From Bacteroides caccae (GTDB taxonomy: Bacteria > Bacteroidota > Bacteroidia > Bacteroidales > Bacteroidaceae), in contig NZ_CP022412.2 of the NCBI RefSeq assembly GCF_002222615.2, forward strand, positions 4,402,001 through 4,466,000: 64,000 nucleotides of DNA. The letters are read 5' to 3'. Every line of letters starts with the position of its first letter. Positions within the stretch are counted from its first letter, which is position 1. A program made the position numbers and the translations under genes. Below, one piece after another: positions 24,306 through 32,587 of this stretch. Under the pieces are notes generated by a model that did no database searches, was not told where the DNA came from, and saw only the letters and a list, made by a program, of their open reading frames with translations.

Positions 24306-24553
24306 TTCTTCTTCAATTTTAGTGGTAAGGTTGATTGGGAAAATAACAATTTGATAATTGATAGTATCCACCACTCTCCTCCTTCAGGAAGGAGGAGTAC
24401 CCGTAGGGGGAGGTGGTAGGTGAATGCGTAAGTCGGTTATTATCAGCATTGTGTATCCACCTACCACCCCGGCTTTCAGCCACCCCTCCTTCCCGAAGGA
24501 GGGGAATGGAGATAGCACCGACTGGTTAAATGACCACCAAATTTGAAGAAGAA
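24306..24553. repeat. Palindromic repeat element, copy C, in opposite orientation
   Basis: The ends TTCTTCTTCAATTTTAG (left, diverged) and the GAAGAAGAA-terminated right arm (24533-24553) match copies A and B. The internal core, including the conserved loop, is reverse-complemented relative to A and B: TGCGTAAGTCGGTTATTATC replaces its complement. A single unit of the copy A tandem repeat is present at the left in inverted form. It sits between a GNAT gene and the ExbD operon terminator. Confidence 0.85.
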
Positions 24554-24588
24554 TCTAAATATACAAATAAAAAAAACTGTTCCCAATA

Positions 24589-24633
24589 AAAAAAGGAGGG
24601 CTTCCAATTCAGAATTGGAAGCCCTCCTTTTTT
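24589..24633 (-). terminator. Strong bidirectional terminator of the ExbB/ExbD operon
   Basis: Arms of 21 bp (24589-24609 and 24613-24633, core GGAGGGCTTCCAATT) pair perfectly around a 3-nt loop, with A runs on one side and T runs on the other. It lies 19 bp past the last ExbD stop. Confidence 0.9.
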
Positions 24634-24651
24634 ATATATCAAATTAACTAT

Positions 24652-25122
24652 TTATTTCTCACCACGTTTAGTAGCTGAGTAGTTAATCTTCAAAGCGTAT
24701 GACTTTCTAAGAGCATTTTTTACGTCAGTAACAATACCCATTTTAGTCTTCTGGTCTACTTTCAGAGACACAGTCATTTTGGCAGCGTCACCCTCACTCA
24801 TACTAGCACGTTCCTGGAAGATGAAGTCCTGTACTTCGCCCACTTCAGCATAGCTGTCGTTGAGCTGAATACGGCTTTCAGTACCCATTTTCGCACGATA
24901 TTCCTGAGTCGGTTCGCCCACATAAATGAATGTCACCAATGATTTCTTCTCCAGTTTTTCGAGTTCAGTACCTTGCGGAAGTGTAAACTGCACCTTTAAT
25001 GTTACCTCACGCATTGTTGTTACAATCATAAAGAAGAACAACAAGGTAAAGATAAGGTCAGGCAATGAAGAAGTATTCAAAGCCGGCATTTCACGTTTAC
25101 CAGTCTTATTAAATTTTCCCAT
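24652..25122 (-). CDS. ExbD/TolR-family protein (second copy)
   Basis: The 156-aa protein has one N-terminal transmembrane helix (LPDLIFTLLFFFMIVTTM) with the functionally essential aspartate at D22, and a periplasmic domain. With ExbB it forms the proton channel that energises TonB. It is the last gene of a four-gene unit and starts 6 bp after the first ExbD gene ends. Two different ExbD-like subunits in one operon are usual in Bacteroidota. The terminator at 24589-24633 follows directly. Confidence 0.92.
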   Translation of the reverse strand: MGKFNKTGKREMPALNTSSLPDLIFTLLFFFMIVTTMREVTLKVQFTLPQGTELEKLEKKSLVTFIYVGEPTQEYRAKMGTESRIQLNDSYAEVGEVQDFIFQERASMSEGDAAKMTVSLKVDQKTKMGIVTDVKNALRKSYALKINYSATKRGEK

Positions 25123-25128
25123 TACTTA

Positions 25129-25719
25129 CTACTTTTTTTCTCCGTATTTTTTAGGTTCTGCTTCAGAAATTCGTTGCGGATAGATTTCACGAACTGCCTT
25201 TTGCTGTTCGTCACTCAACTCCGAGTATTTAACTCCGAATTTTTCTGTTGCTAACTCGTCTCTCAATTCATTATATGCAGCCACCAATTCGTTCTGCACA
25301 CTAATATATGCCTGATAAGAAGATCCACGGTCGTTCTGCAAAGAAATTACGTGCTTGTCATTAACCATATATGTACCGAAGAATTCCACATTCTTTTGTG
25401 TCTTTTCCGGCATGTTCTCTGCGTTATTAACGTTAGCAATAAATTCTTTGGCTTTCTGTCTCAACTGATCAACTCCGATATAATCATTTCCGCACATCAA
25501 AGCATCATCTTTATTCAGATAAACCTGCAGGATGTTACGTTCTTTAATCTTATCGGTAGTATCATCATTCTGTTCTTCGGGTGGTGGAGGCAAAAGTCTT
25601 GCCAAACCACGGTCCGTATCCATTGATGTCGTAATCAAGAAGAAGATCAGCAACAAGAAAGCGATATCCGCCGTAGAACTTGAGTTAATATCAGGAACTT
25701 TTCTTTTTCCTTTTGCCAT
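25129..25719 (-). CDS. ExbD/TolR-family protein (first copy, long periplasmic domain)
   Basis: The 196-aa protein has the N-terminal helix STADIAFLLLIFFLITTSM with the conserved aspartate D18. The periplasmic part is longer than in the second copy, with an acidic/Pro patch (LLPPPPEEQNDD around 41-52) after the helix. It would pair with the other ExbD and with ExbB to convert the proton gradient into TonB motion. It lies 35 bp after the small membrane protein gene. Confidence 0.9.
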   Translation of the reverse strand: MAKGKRKVPDINSSSTADIAFLLLIFFLITTSMDTDRGLARLLPPPPEEQNDDTTDKIKERNILQVYLNKDDALMCGNDYIGVDQLRQKAKEFIANVNNAENMPEKTQKNVEFFGTYMVNDKHVISLQNDRGSSYQAYISVQNELVAAYNELRDELATEKFGVKYSELSDEQQKAVREIYPQRISEAEPKKYGEKK

Positions 25720-25754
25720 TTTAATTACTTATTTAATCGAGTATCCTCAATTGA

Positions 25755-26240
25755 TTACGATAATTTTTTCTTTATACCACTCACAATGATTGCAACAACA
25801 GTCACAAACAACAAAATGTAAATAGAATAAAGGAACATATCAGTCAGTTTCAGCCAGAAATAAACGTTATCTGTACCTTCATAACCCGGGATATTCATCG
25901 GCGTACCGCTACCCATAGCCCAAGCTATAATTAAAACAACAACCAAAAGAACCAAACCAAGCAAAGATTTGATAGCAGAAGCCGGATTATCTTTTAAAGC
26001 TGCACCAAATTGGAATACGGCAGCAATCACAGTAGCTGCGATAGCGATACCAAACAAAGCATACATCAAATAGAGTAAGGCGTCTGTTTGAGCCGGCTGC
26101 CACATTTCGGGATCTACTCCCGGAATCACTGCATCGCCCGTAGCGTCTCCTCCAAAGAAGAAGATACCCATTACGATGAGGATAATGGCAAACATCGCAT
26201 ACAGTGCGTAGTACGATGCCTTATATGTTAACTTACTCAT
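25755..26240 (-). CDS. Conserved membrane protein within the ExbB/ExbD operon
   Basis: The 161-aa product has about four hydrophobic helices: residues 9-28 (YYALYAMFAIILIVMGIFFF), 53-76, 88-108 and 128-154. It has no recognised motif and a short acidic external loop (GGDATGDAVIPGVDPEMW). It lies 6 bp after the ExbB stop and before the first ExbD gene, a conserved position in Bacteroides. It may be an accessory subunit of the ExbB/ExbD complex; that is inference from position. Confidence 0.75.
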   Translation of the reverse strand: MSKLTYKASYYALYAMFAIILIVMGIFFFGGDATGDAVIPGVDPEMWQPAQTDALLYLMYALFGIAIAATVIAAVFQFGAALKDNPASAIKSLLGLVLLVVVLIIAWAMGSGTPMNIPGYEGTDNVYFWLKLTDMFLYSIYILLFVTVVAIIVSGIKKKLS

Positions 26241-26246
26241 TTCAAA

Positions 26247-27047
26247 TTATTTTTTGTATTTCAGATCATATTTGATTACCATGTCAAGCAAAGAGATAGA
26301 AGAATCTTCCATTTCGCTTGTAAGAGCTTCAATCTTAGAAAGTACGTAGTTGTAGAATACCTGAAGAATCAAAGCAACGATCAAACCGAAGATAGTTGTG
26401 ATCAAAGCGACTTTCATACCACCTGCTACAACCGTCGGAGAGATATCACCTACCTGCTGGATTTTATCAAATGCCTGCACCATACCGATTACAGTACCCA
26501 AGAATCCGAGTGACGGAGCCATTGCGATAAACAGTGTGATCCAAGAACATCCTTTTTCAAGGTAACCAGCCTGTACGCCACCGTAAGATACAACTGACTT
26601 CTCAACTACATCGATACCTTGATCGATTCTCATCAGACCTTGGTAGTAGATAGAAGCAACAGGACCTCTAGTGTTACGGGCAATGTCTTTAGCAGCTTCA
26701 ACATCTCCTTTTTCCAAAGCAGCTTCGATAGATGCCATGAATTTCTTTGTGTTGATTTCAGCCAAGCTCAAATAGATGATACGTTCGATACAGAATGCCA
26801 AACCAATCACCAAAGCGATTGCTACCAAACTCATGAAAGATGCAGTACCTTCGATGAATTTAACTTTGATTTCCTTGTGAATACCACCTTCTTCTGCAGC
26901 AGGAGCGGCAGCTGTAGTAGCTTCAGCAGCAGGAGCAGCTTGTTGTTCAGTTTGTTCTGCTGCAGGAGCGTCTTGAGCCTGAGCAAGTTGAATTGAGCCA
27001 AATGTAAAGGCCCCAATCACAGCAACAATTGCAAATAACTTTTTCAT
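26247..27047 (-). CDS. ExbB/MotA/TolQ proton channel protein
   Basis: The 266-aa protein has an N-terminal signal-like helix and an Ala/Glu/Gln-rich segment (about 24-54). Three transmembrane helices of the ExbB fold follow (about 70-92, 165-190, 210-233), with APSLGFLGTVIGMVQAF and GGMKVALITTIFGLIVA as core motifs. It forms the pentameric channel around the ExbD helices. It begins the four-gene operon, about 75 bp downstream of tRNA-Ser on the same strand. No TAnnTTTG box is evident directly upstream, so it may be read through from the tRNA. Confidence 0.93.
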   Translation of the reverse strand: MKKLFAIVAVIGAFTFGSIQLAQAQDAPAAEQTEQQAAPAAEATTAAAPAAEEGGIHKEIKVKFIEGTASFMSLVAIALVIGLAFCIERIIYLSLAEINTKKFMASIEAALEKGDVEAAKDIARNTRGPVASIYYQGLMRIDQGIDVVEKSVVSYGGVQAGYLEKGCSWITLFIAMAPSLGFLGTVIGMVQAFDKIQQVGDISPTVVAGGMKVALITTIFGLIVALILQVFYNYVLSKIEALTSEMEDSSISLLDMVIKYDLKYKK

Positions 27048-27122
27048 TGTGTGTCTAATTTTTAAGATTAATTAATTGATTATTATTTATTGTATTTACT
27101 TCACATTTCTCTTTTCATTACG

Positions 27123-27210
27123 CGGAGAGACGGGGATTCGAACCCCGGATACACTTTTGGCGTATACACGCTTTCCAGGCGTGCCTCTTCAACCACTCGA
27201 GCATCTCTCC
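27123..27210 (-). tRNA. tRNA-Ser (anticodon GGA)
   Basis: On the minus strand the acceptor stem GGAGAGA pairs with TCTCTCC. The anticodon arm CACGC-CTGGAAA-GCGTG carries anticodon GGA. A long variable arm (TATACGCCAAAAGTGTAT region) marks a class II tRNA. The T arm is CGGGG-TTCGAAT-CCCCG, the discriminator is G, and CCA is not encoded. The tRNA decodes UCC/UCU serine codons. Confidence 0.95.
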
Positions 27211-27236
27211 CAATGGGTTTCCCGCATTTTCAGCTA

Positions 27237-27244
27237 CAAATGTA
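27237..27244 (-). promoter_or_regulatory. -7 box for tRNA-Ser
   Basis: On the minus strand TACATTTG fits TAnnTTTG and lies about 26 bp before the tRNA. Confidence 0.5.
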
Positions 27245-27330
27245 TCCTTTTTTTTCTTTTCATAAAGCATTATCCGTTTTTTATCTTGAATAAATACTGC
27301 AAATTAATATAATTTAAAACCTTTCGGAGC

Positions 27331-28107
27331 TTATTTGCGGATTACAAACACTTTTAGCGCGTTTTCGGTAGTGACTTGTGCAACGTACTCCGGATTCATC
27401 TGATAAATCTCAGCTATTTTCAGAAAGGTGTCCCGCACATTGGCGCTCTCATTCCTTTTTCCGCGATTTGGGACGGGAGTCAGATAGGGGGAATCGGTTT
27501 CGAGCACAATACGCTCCAAGGGAACTGTCCACAAAGTGTCCGGCAAAGTTGACTTTTTAAAAGTGACCACTCCGTTAATACCCAGCATAAACCCTTCAAA
27601 CTCCAACAACTTCGCCGCCTCATCGGGCGTCCCGGTGAAACTATGAAAAATACCGGTCAATGGGGTGTTTTTATAGGTTTTCATTACCTTATATATATAA
27701 TCGAACGCCTCCCTGGAATGAATAACAATAGGAAAATTGTATTCAAGCGCCCACTCGATCTGCTTTTCAAGGACAAACAGTTGCTCGTTCAGGAAGGTTT
27801 TATCCCAATAAAGGTCCAGTCCTATTTCGCCGATTGCCACGAAGTTGTTCGGGGCCGACAGACGTTCACGTACAATTGCCAGTTCCCGCTCATACGTCTC
27901 GTTGACCGAAGTCGGATGCAGACCGATCATCGGATAACAAAGGTCCGGATAATCGGCGCAGACAGACAACATTGGTTCGATTGTCATACTGTCAATATTG
28001 GGCATGAAAATATGGGAAACGCCTGCTTTCCGTGCACGTTCCATTACCTGTGGCAAATCTTCGGAAAATTCTTCTAAAAAAAGATGAGAATGGGTATCTA
28101 TCAGCAT
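27331..28107 (-). CDS. TatD-family metal-dependent hydrolase / DNase
   Basis: The 258-aa amidohydrolase-fold protein has the metal ligands DTHSHL (H6, H8), a glutamate in GEIGLD (around 93), HSR (around 130), FHSFTG (around 155) and ETDSPYL (around 205). TatD enzymes act as 3'-5' exonucleases or metal-dependent hydrolases. The start codon overlaps the end of the upstream gene by 7 bp, so it is coupled to it. Length and motifs are normal. Confidence 0.93.
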   Translation of the reverse strand: MLIDTHSHLFLEEFSEDLPQVMERARKAGVSHIFMPNIDSMTIEPMLSVCADYPDLCYPMIGLHPTSVNETYERELAIVRERLSAPNNFVAIGEIGLDLYWDKTFLNEQLFVLEKQIEWALEYNFPIVIHSREAFDYIYKVMKTYKNTPLTGIFHSFTGTPDEAAKLLEFEGFMLGINGVVTFKKSTLPDTLWTVPLERIVLETDSPYLTPVPNRGKRNESANVRDTFLKIAEIYQMNPEYVAQVTTENALKVFVIRK

Positions 28108-28817
28108 GTCAGTTCGTTTTCTTCTTTTACTTTTTCGCTGGAACGGTAATAATAGATCAATCCGTAATCACGGCATTTATCCAGTCGGACTTCATTCGGA
28201 GTGACGTCCTGATATTTAGTTTCCACCTGATTCCAGATGTCCAGAATTAATTCGTCGGCACGACCACGCATGGAAGCGAGTTCTTCCAAGCTGCGATTGG
28301 TTAGTGCCTGAAGGTTTTTCTGCCGTTCATAGCTGTCAAGGAAGATGTCGTAATGCACTTTCACGCGCGCAATGGTCGGATTGTAAATGGGTATGCCACC
28401 TTGGGCAGTCCGTTGCTGTTCGCCTTCGATTATTTTCTTTCCCCACTCCACCAAAGCGGCTTCGCTCAAGAGGTCGGGCACTACATTCGCTTCGGGCAAC
28501 CCGTACATATTTTTATGCGATGTTTTAATTTCATCCCGCAGTACAGCCAGGTTGAGTACCTGAATAAAGTGGGAAATATACAGACGGGCCGTTTTTACAT
28601 TAGCCTGATGTTTGCGGCTGGCCTTCGCCTGATTGTCATAACACTGTGTATAGTAAATCTGCGCCGCTTCAAACCTTTGCAGGAAATTGCGTGCTTCGAA
28701 CAATGTTTTCAATGAAATAGCCAAATCACGGACACTATACAAATCGCCCTTTTCGACCGCTGCTTTCAGCGCCCGAACTCTGGCTTGGTCTGTATTTGGT
28801 AGTCTTCTATATGGCAT
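28101..28817 (-). CDS. Conserved hypothetical protein between prenyl synthase and TatD genes
   Basis: The 238-aa product (ATG at 28817; an upstream TTG in frame is less likely) is soluble and predominantly alpha-helical. It starts MPYRRLPNTDQARVRALKAA, then FLQRFEAAQIYYTQCYDNQAKASRKHQANV and a middle segment with VPDLLSEAALVEWGKKIIEGE in the same helical style. I recognise it as a conserved Bacteroides protein without assigned function. No catalytic motif is visible. It is tightly packed between ispA-type and TatD genes, so the three are one operon. A tetratricopeptide-like helical scaffold is a possibility but no repeat is clear. Confidence 0.7.
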   Translation of the reverse strand: MPYRRLPNTDQARVRALKAAVEKGDLYSVRDLAISLKTLFEARNFLQRFEAAQIYYTQCYDNQAKASRKHQANVKTARLYISHFIQVLNLAVLRDEIKTSHKNMYGLPEANVVPDLLSEAALVEWGKKIIEGEQQRTAQGGIPIYNPTIARVKVHYDIFLDSYERQKNLQALTNRSLEELASMRGRADELILDIWNQVETKYQDVTPNEVRLDKCRDYGLIYYYRSSEKVKEENELTC

Positions 28818-28834
28818 ATTATTCAAGAACTTAG

Positions 28835-29809
28835 CTACATTTCACGGTACATCAACAGCTTCACCAGGTTCTTTAATTCTTTTTTCCGTTCCTCGGCTAC
28901 GGCAACTGCTGCCAGACTTTCCATAGCACTTGTGTAGTATTCACGCATTTTATTTTCGCAAACATTACGTATATTCAACTGATTATACAGTCCGGTCACC
29001 GCTTCTATTTTTTCGGCAGGCTGACAATCGTCCGCATTCAGCCAACGGTCCAATTCTTCCCGTTGCTTTTCGTCCGCGCGGTTCAAAGCTTTTATCAACA
29101 TATACGTCTTTTTGTTGCAAAGAATATCTCCGCCTATTTTCTTCCCGAACACTTCCGGGTCACCATAGACATCAAGCAAATCATCCTGCAACTGGAATGC
29201 AACTCCTATCTGCATACCAAAATTATATAGATTTTCAGCATCTTCGGCAGTCGCTCCTGCCAGAATTGCACCAATCTTCAAACTGCCGGCAAGCAACACA
29301 GCCGTTTTGAGACGTATCATTTCGATATATTCGTCTTCCGTGACGTTATCACGAGACTCAAATTCCATATCCAGCTGTTGCCCCTCACAAATCTCCAATG
29401 TAGTCAGACCGAATAATTCCATGACCTCCTTCAAGTGCTCCGACGGAGCAGCCGTCATCAGGCGGAATGCCAGAATAAGCATGGCGTCTCCCGACAGAAT
29501 AGCGGTATTATCATTCCATACTTTATGCACGGTCGGTTTTCCCCGGCGCATATCTGAGCGGTCCATTAAATCATCATGTAACAAAGTGTGATTATGATAT
29601 ACTTCAATGGCAGCGGCAGGGTCATATATAGAAGCAACATCCTCCCGATACAAGTTATATGCCATCAACATTAATACTGGTCGTATCCGCTTCCCTCCCA
29701 GTGAAAGGATGTATTCAATCGGTTCATAAAGTCCTTTCGGTTCCCGGGTAAACTGAATTTCAGAAATATAATTATTTATCTTATCGAGTAGTTGAGAAGC
29801 TGTAAACAT
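28835..29809 (-). CDS. Trans-polyprenyl diphosphate synthase
   Basis: The 324-aa protein carries both aspartate-rich motifs: LLHDDLMDRSDMRRG (around 75-89, first DDxxD) and QLQDDLLDVYGD (around 205-216, second). GGKRIRPVLML near residue 33 binds isopentenyl diphosphate. It condenses isopentenyl diphosphate with allylic diphosphates; product chain length (geranylgeranyl to octaprenyl) cannot be read reliably. In this organism it probably supplies menaquinone side chains. It is the first gene of a short operon with the hypothetical and TatD genes. The ispH gene of the same isoprenoid pathway is 1.7 kb away on the other strand. Confidence 0.9.
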   Translation of the reverse strand: MFTASQLLDKINNYISEIQFTREPKGLYEPIEYILSLGGKRIRPVLMLMAYNLYREDVASIYDPAAAIEVYHNHTLLHDDLMDRSDMRRGKPTVHKVWNDNTAILSGDAMLILAFRLMTAAPSEHLKEVMELFGLTTLEICEGQQLDMEFESRDNVTEDEYIEMIRLKTAVLLAGSLKIGAILAGATAEDAENLYNFGMQIGVAFQLQDDLLDVYGDPEVFGKKIGGDILCNKKTYMLIKALNRADEKQREELDRWLNADDCQPAEKIEAVTGLYNQLNIRNVCENKMREYYTSAMESLAAVAVAEERKKELKNLVKLLMYREM

Positions 29810-29837
29810 GATGAATTAGAAAGATTAATGAATAAAA

Positions 29838-29860
29838 AGAGGCTGCCGAAAGCAGCCTCT
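29838..29860 (-). terminator. Terminator of tonB
   Basis: AGAGGCTGC (29838-29846) pairs perfectly with GCAGCCTCT (29852-29860). On the minus strand the hairpin is followed by TTTTT. It lies 20 bp past the TonB stop and 28 bp before the prenyl synthase start. Confidence 0.85.
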
Positions 29861-29880
29861 TAATTTATAGTGTATACAAA

Positions 29881-30564
29881 TTACTGCAATCTGAACATTA
29901 CAGGAACCGTAAATTTAACACGTACCGGTTTTCCACGCTGCATACCAGGTTTCCATTTCGGCATGGTGTTAATCACGCGGAGAGCTTCTTTATCCAGATA
30001 CGGGTCAACGCTACGTACCACTTTCGCATCTACGATACTACCGTCTCTGTTGACAACGAACTGTACGATTACACGTCCTTGAGTTCCGTTTTCCTGTGCG
30101 ATAGTAGGATATTTGATGTTCTTAGCCAAATACTGCATCAAAGCTGCTTGTCCGCCAGGGAAGTCCGGCATGTTCTCTACAACTTCAAAGATAGTCTGTT
30201 CTTCCGGCTCTTCTTCAACAACCTGTACCGGTACATATTTTACTTCTACCGGAGCAGCATTATCTTCATTGATAATGGTTGTTGTTTCATCAATTTCGGC
30301 TTTATCGTCGACGATCTCCAGCAATTCAGCCACTTTCGGAGCTTCAGGTGGTGGTGGAGCCTGTTGTTCAGGAGTTTCGGTAATAGGAATGATTTCCTCT
30401 TCAAACACAAGGTCAGCTACTGCCTGGCTTGTATCAATCTTCACGTCACGCTGGGTCCATTCGAACGCCACGAACATGAAAGCTAATACTACCACGTAAC
30501 CAACGAGCAACCATGTAGACTTTCTGCCTTCCAGGTCGGCTTTGGGTGATTTTTTAACTTCCAT
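29881..30564 (-). CDS. tonB: Energy transducer TonB
   Basis: The 227-aa protein has a short cytoplasmic N-terminus, a single membrane helix (STWLLVGYVVVLAFMFVAF, about 16-34), and a Pro/Glu-rich periplasmic spacer (QQAPPPPEAPKV around 67-78). The C-terminal TonB domain (about 135-227) has the YPTIAQENGTQGRVIVQFVV core and a W/P-containing KWKPGM. It transmits ExbB/ExbD energy to outer-membrane receptors such as the xusA product. It is a monocistronic gene with its own terminator, not in the ExbB/ExbD operon. Confidence 0.93.
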   Translation of the reverse strand: MEVKKSPKADLEGRKSTWLLVGYVVVLAFMFVAFEWTQRDVKIDTSQAVADLVFEEEIIPITETPEQQAPPPPEAPKVAELLEIVDDKAEIDETTTIINEDNAAPVEVKYVPVQVVEEEPEEQTIFEVVENMPDFPGGQAALMQYLAKNIKYPTIAQENGTQGRVIVQFVVNRDGSIVDAKVVRSVDPYLDKEALRVINTMPKWKPGMQRGKPVRVKFTVPVMFRLQ

Positions 30565-30619
30565 AAAAATAATTAATATAATGATTAATAAAAAAAGTGT
30601 CTATCTATGTGTCTCTGGG

Positions 30620-30627
30620 CAAATATA
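30620..30627 (-). promoter_or_regulatory. -7 box of tonB
   Basis: TATATTTG on the minus strand fits TAnnTTTG and lies 56 bp before the TonB start. No -33 at standard spacing. Confidence 0.45.
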
Positions 30628-30753
30628 GTACATTTTCAGATAACCCTTCTTCTCTCCTCCTCTTTTTATCCGACTTTTTAACTTTTTTAATTCTTTCAGA
30701 CTTATTCCACTGCTTTTATAGGGGAAACGCATGGCTGATTTTCAAAATAAACG

Positions 30754-30761
30754 TATCTTTG
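30754..30761 (+). promoter_or_regulatory. -7 box of cmk
   Basis: TATCTTTG lies 24 bp before the ATG at 30786, which supports that start over the longer frame beginning at 30597. Confidence 0.5.
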
Positions 30762-30785
30762 GCGGACAAATCAGATGAACTGAAT

Positions 30786-31469
30786 ATGAAAAAGATAACA
30801 ATAGCAATTGACGGCTTTTCCTCTTGCGGGAAAAGTACTATGGCAAAGGATTTAGCGCGTGAAGTGGGGTATATTTACATTGACAGCGGGGCCATGTATC
30901 GCGCGGTTACCTTATACAGCATAGAGAATGGTATTTTCGACGGCGACATCATCGATACGGAGAAACTGAAAAAAGAAATCGGGAATATTCATATCTCTTT
31001 CCGACTGAACAAGGAAGGACGCCCCGAAACCTATCTCAACGATGTTAATGTGGAAGATAAGATACGCTCGATGAGCGTGTCTTCCAAGGTCAGTCCGATC
31101 AGTGCACTCGACTTTGTACGCAAAGAAATGGTAGCCCAACAGCAGTCTATGGGAGCTAAAAAAGGAATTGTAATGGACGGACGCGATATCGGAACAACAG
31201 TTTTCCCAAATGCCGAACTGAAAATATTCGTGACAGCTACGCCGGAAATCCGTGCCCGGCGCCGCTATGACGAACTGAAAGCGAAAGGACAGGAAGCCAG
31301 TTTCGACGAAATTCTGGAGAATGTGAAACAACGGGATTACATCGACCAGCACCGTGATGTCAGTCCGTTACGCAAAGCGGATGACGCCTTGCTGCTGGAT
31401 AATACGGATCTGACCATTGCACAACAGAAAGAATGGCTGTTTGATCAATTTAATAAAGTTACCAACTAG
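30786..31469 (+). CDS. cmk: Cytidylate kinase
   Basis: The 227-aa protein phosphorylates CMP and dCMP. The P-loop is GFSSCGKST at residues 9-17, with Ser/Cys where many homologues have Ala/Gly. The NMP-binding segment is [13 protein letters not shown], and the lid and base-recognition parts include [15 protein letters not shown] (around 125-139), [11 protein letters not shown] and [15 protein letters not shown]. The frame is open for 63 codons upstream, but those residues are unlike the family and cover the promoter box. It leads the cmk-ispH-pfkA group. Confidence 0.93.
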   Translation: MKKITIAIDGFSSCGKSTMAKDLAREVGYIYIDSGAMYRAVTLYSIENGIFDGDIIDTEKLKKEIGNIHISFRLNKEGRPETYLNDVNVEDKIRSMSVSSKVSPISALDFVRKEMVAQQQSMGAKKGIVMDGRDIGTTVFPNAELKIFVTATPEIRARRRYDELKAKGQEASFDEILENVKQRDYIDQHRDVSPLRKADDALLLDNTDLTIAQQKEWLFDQFNKVTN

Positions 31470-31510
31470 TTTTCAGTAGGAATCCCCTTATCACTCTCAA
31501 ATCAAATTTT

Positions 31511-32377
31511 ATGATTAAAGTAGAAATAGACGAAGGTTCCGGATTCTGTTTCGGTGTGGTGACGGCCATTCACAAAGCAGAGGAGGAACTGGCAAAGGGT
31601 GAAACGCTCTATTGCCTTGGAGATATCGTACACAACAGCCGGGAGGTAGACAGGCTGAAAACAATGGGACTAATCACTATTAACCGCGAGGAATTCAAGA
31701 AGTTACGGAATGCCAAGGTGTTGCTTCGCGCACATGGGGAACCGCCGGAGACTTACATTATTGCCCGCGAAAACAATATAGAAATTATTGATGCAACTTG
31801 CCCGGTAGTGCTCAGATTACAGAAACGAATCAAACAGGAATTTCTGGAAAACGAACATCCGGAGAAACAAATCGTCATATACGGCAAAACGGGTCATGCC
31901 GAAGTGTTGGGGCTGGTAGGACAGACGGACGGAAAAGCGATCGTCATCGAAAAAGCGGAAGAAGCGAAAAAACTGGATTTGAGTAAGAGTATCCGGCTTT
32001 TTTCCCAGACCACGAAGTCATTGGATGAGTTTCAGGAAATTGTAGAATACATCAAACAGAACATTTCGCCGGAAACCACTTTTGAATATTATGACACGAT
32101 CTGTCGCCAGGTTGCCAACCGTATGCCCAAGCTACGGGAGTTTGCAGCGTCGCACGATTTGATATTTTTCGTCAGTGGCAAGAAAAGTTCGAACGGAAAA
32201 ATGCTGTTTGAAGAATGTTTGAAGGTAAACCCCAACTCTCATCTGATAGATAATGAGGAGGAGATTGATCCTTCGCTCATTCAAAATGTAACATCTATCG
32301 GGGTATGTGGAGCAACTTCTACTCCCAAATGGTTAATGGAGAAAATATACAAACACATTCAAGCATTAATATCTTAG
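31511..32377 (+). CDS. ispH: 4-hydroxy-3-methylbut-2-enyl diphosphate reductase
   Basis: The 288-aa protein makes isopentenyl and dimethylallyl diphosphate in the last step of the MEP pathway. The three cysteines that bind the iron-sulfur cluster are visible in GFCFGV (C13), ATCPVV (around 97) and GVCGATSTPKWL (around 264). RAHGEPPE and YGKTGHAEVLGLVGQTDGKA are also typical. It starts 41 bp after cmk. A prenyl synthase that uses its products is encoded nearby on the other strand. Confidence 0.95.
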   Translation: MIKVEIDEGSGFCFGVVTAIHKAEEELAKGETLYCLGDIVHNSREVDRLKTMGLITINREEFKKLRNAKVLLRAHGEPPETYIIARENNIEIIDATCPVVLRLQKRIKQEFLENEHPEKQIVIYGKTGHAEVLGLVGQTDGKAIVIEKAEEAKKLDLSKSIRLFSQTTKSLDEFQEIVEYIKQNISPETTFEYYDTICRQVANRMPKLREFAASHDLIFFVSGKKSSNGKMLFEECLKVNPNSHLIDNEEEIDPSLIQNVTSIGVCGATSTPKWLMEKIYKHIQALIS

Positions 32378-32556
32378 TTTTTAATCAGAAGCAATCCGAA
32401 GAAGAAGATTTTAGAGAGCGACAATGTGTCAATATTCTTACAGTTTTCTTGCCACAAAAGAATAAAAAGAAAGTAAGAAAGACCAATTTGAGTATTTTTA
32501 ATGTTTTCTTCACATGAAAAAGAACTTCCGGAACATCGCTTTCAACTTTTTATTGT

Positions 32557-32564
32557 ACATTTGC
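32557..32564 (+). promoter_or_regulatory. -7 box of pfkA
   Basis: TACATTTG fits TAnnTTTG, 23 bp before the ATG. It indicates independent transcription of pfkA from the cmk-ispH pair. Confidence 0.5.
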
Positions 32565-32587
32565 CACGTCAAACAAATATTTAAGTT

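Larger units (their letters stand above)
24211..24651. other. Intergenic stretch holding two terminators and element copy C
   Basis: From left to right: a short AATCAAAG-rich repeat region (24211-24257), the GNAT terminator (24262-24289), palindromic element copy C (24306-24553) and the strong terminator of the ExbD operon (24589-24633). No gene is seen. Confidence 0.7.

Noticed and set aside
30597..30785. Longer N-terminus for cytidylate kinase
   Set aside because: It is Leu/Phe-rich, unlike the family, and spans the tonB and cmk promoter boxes.
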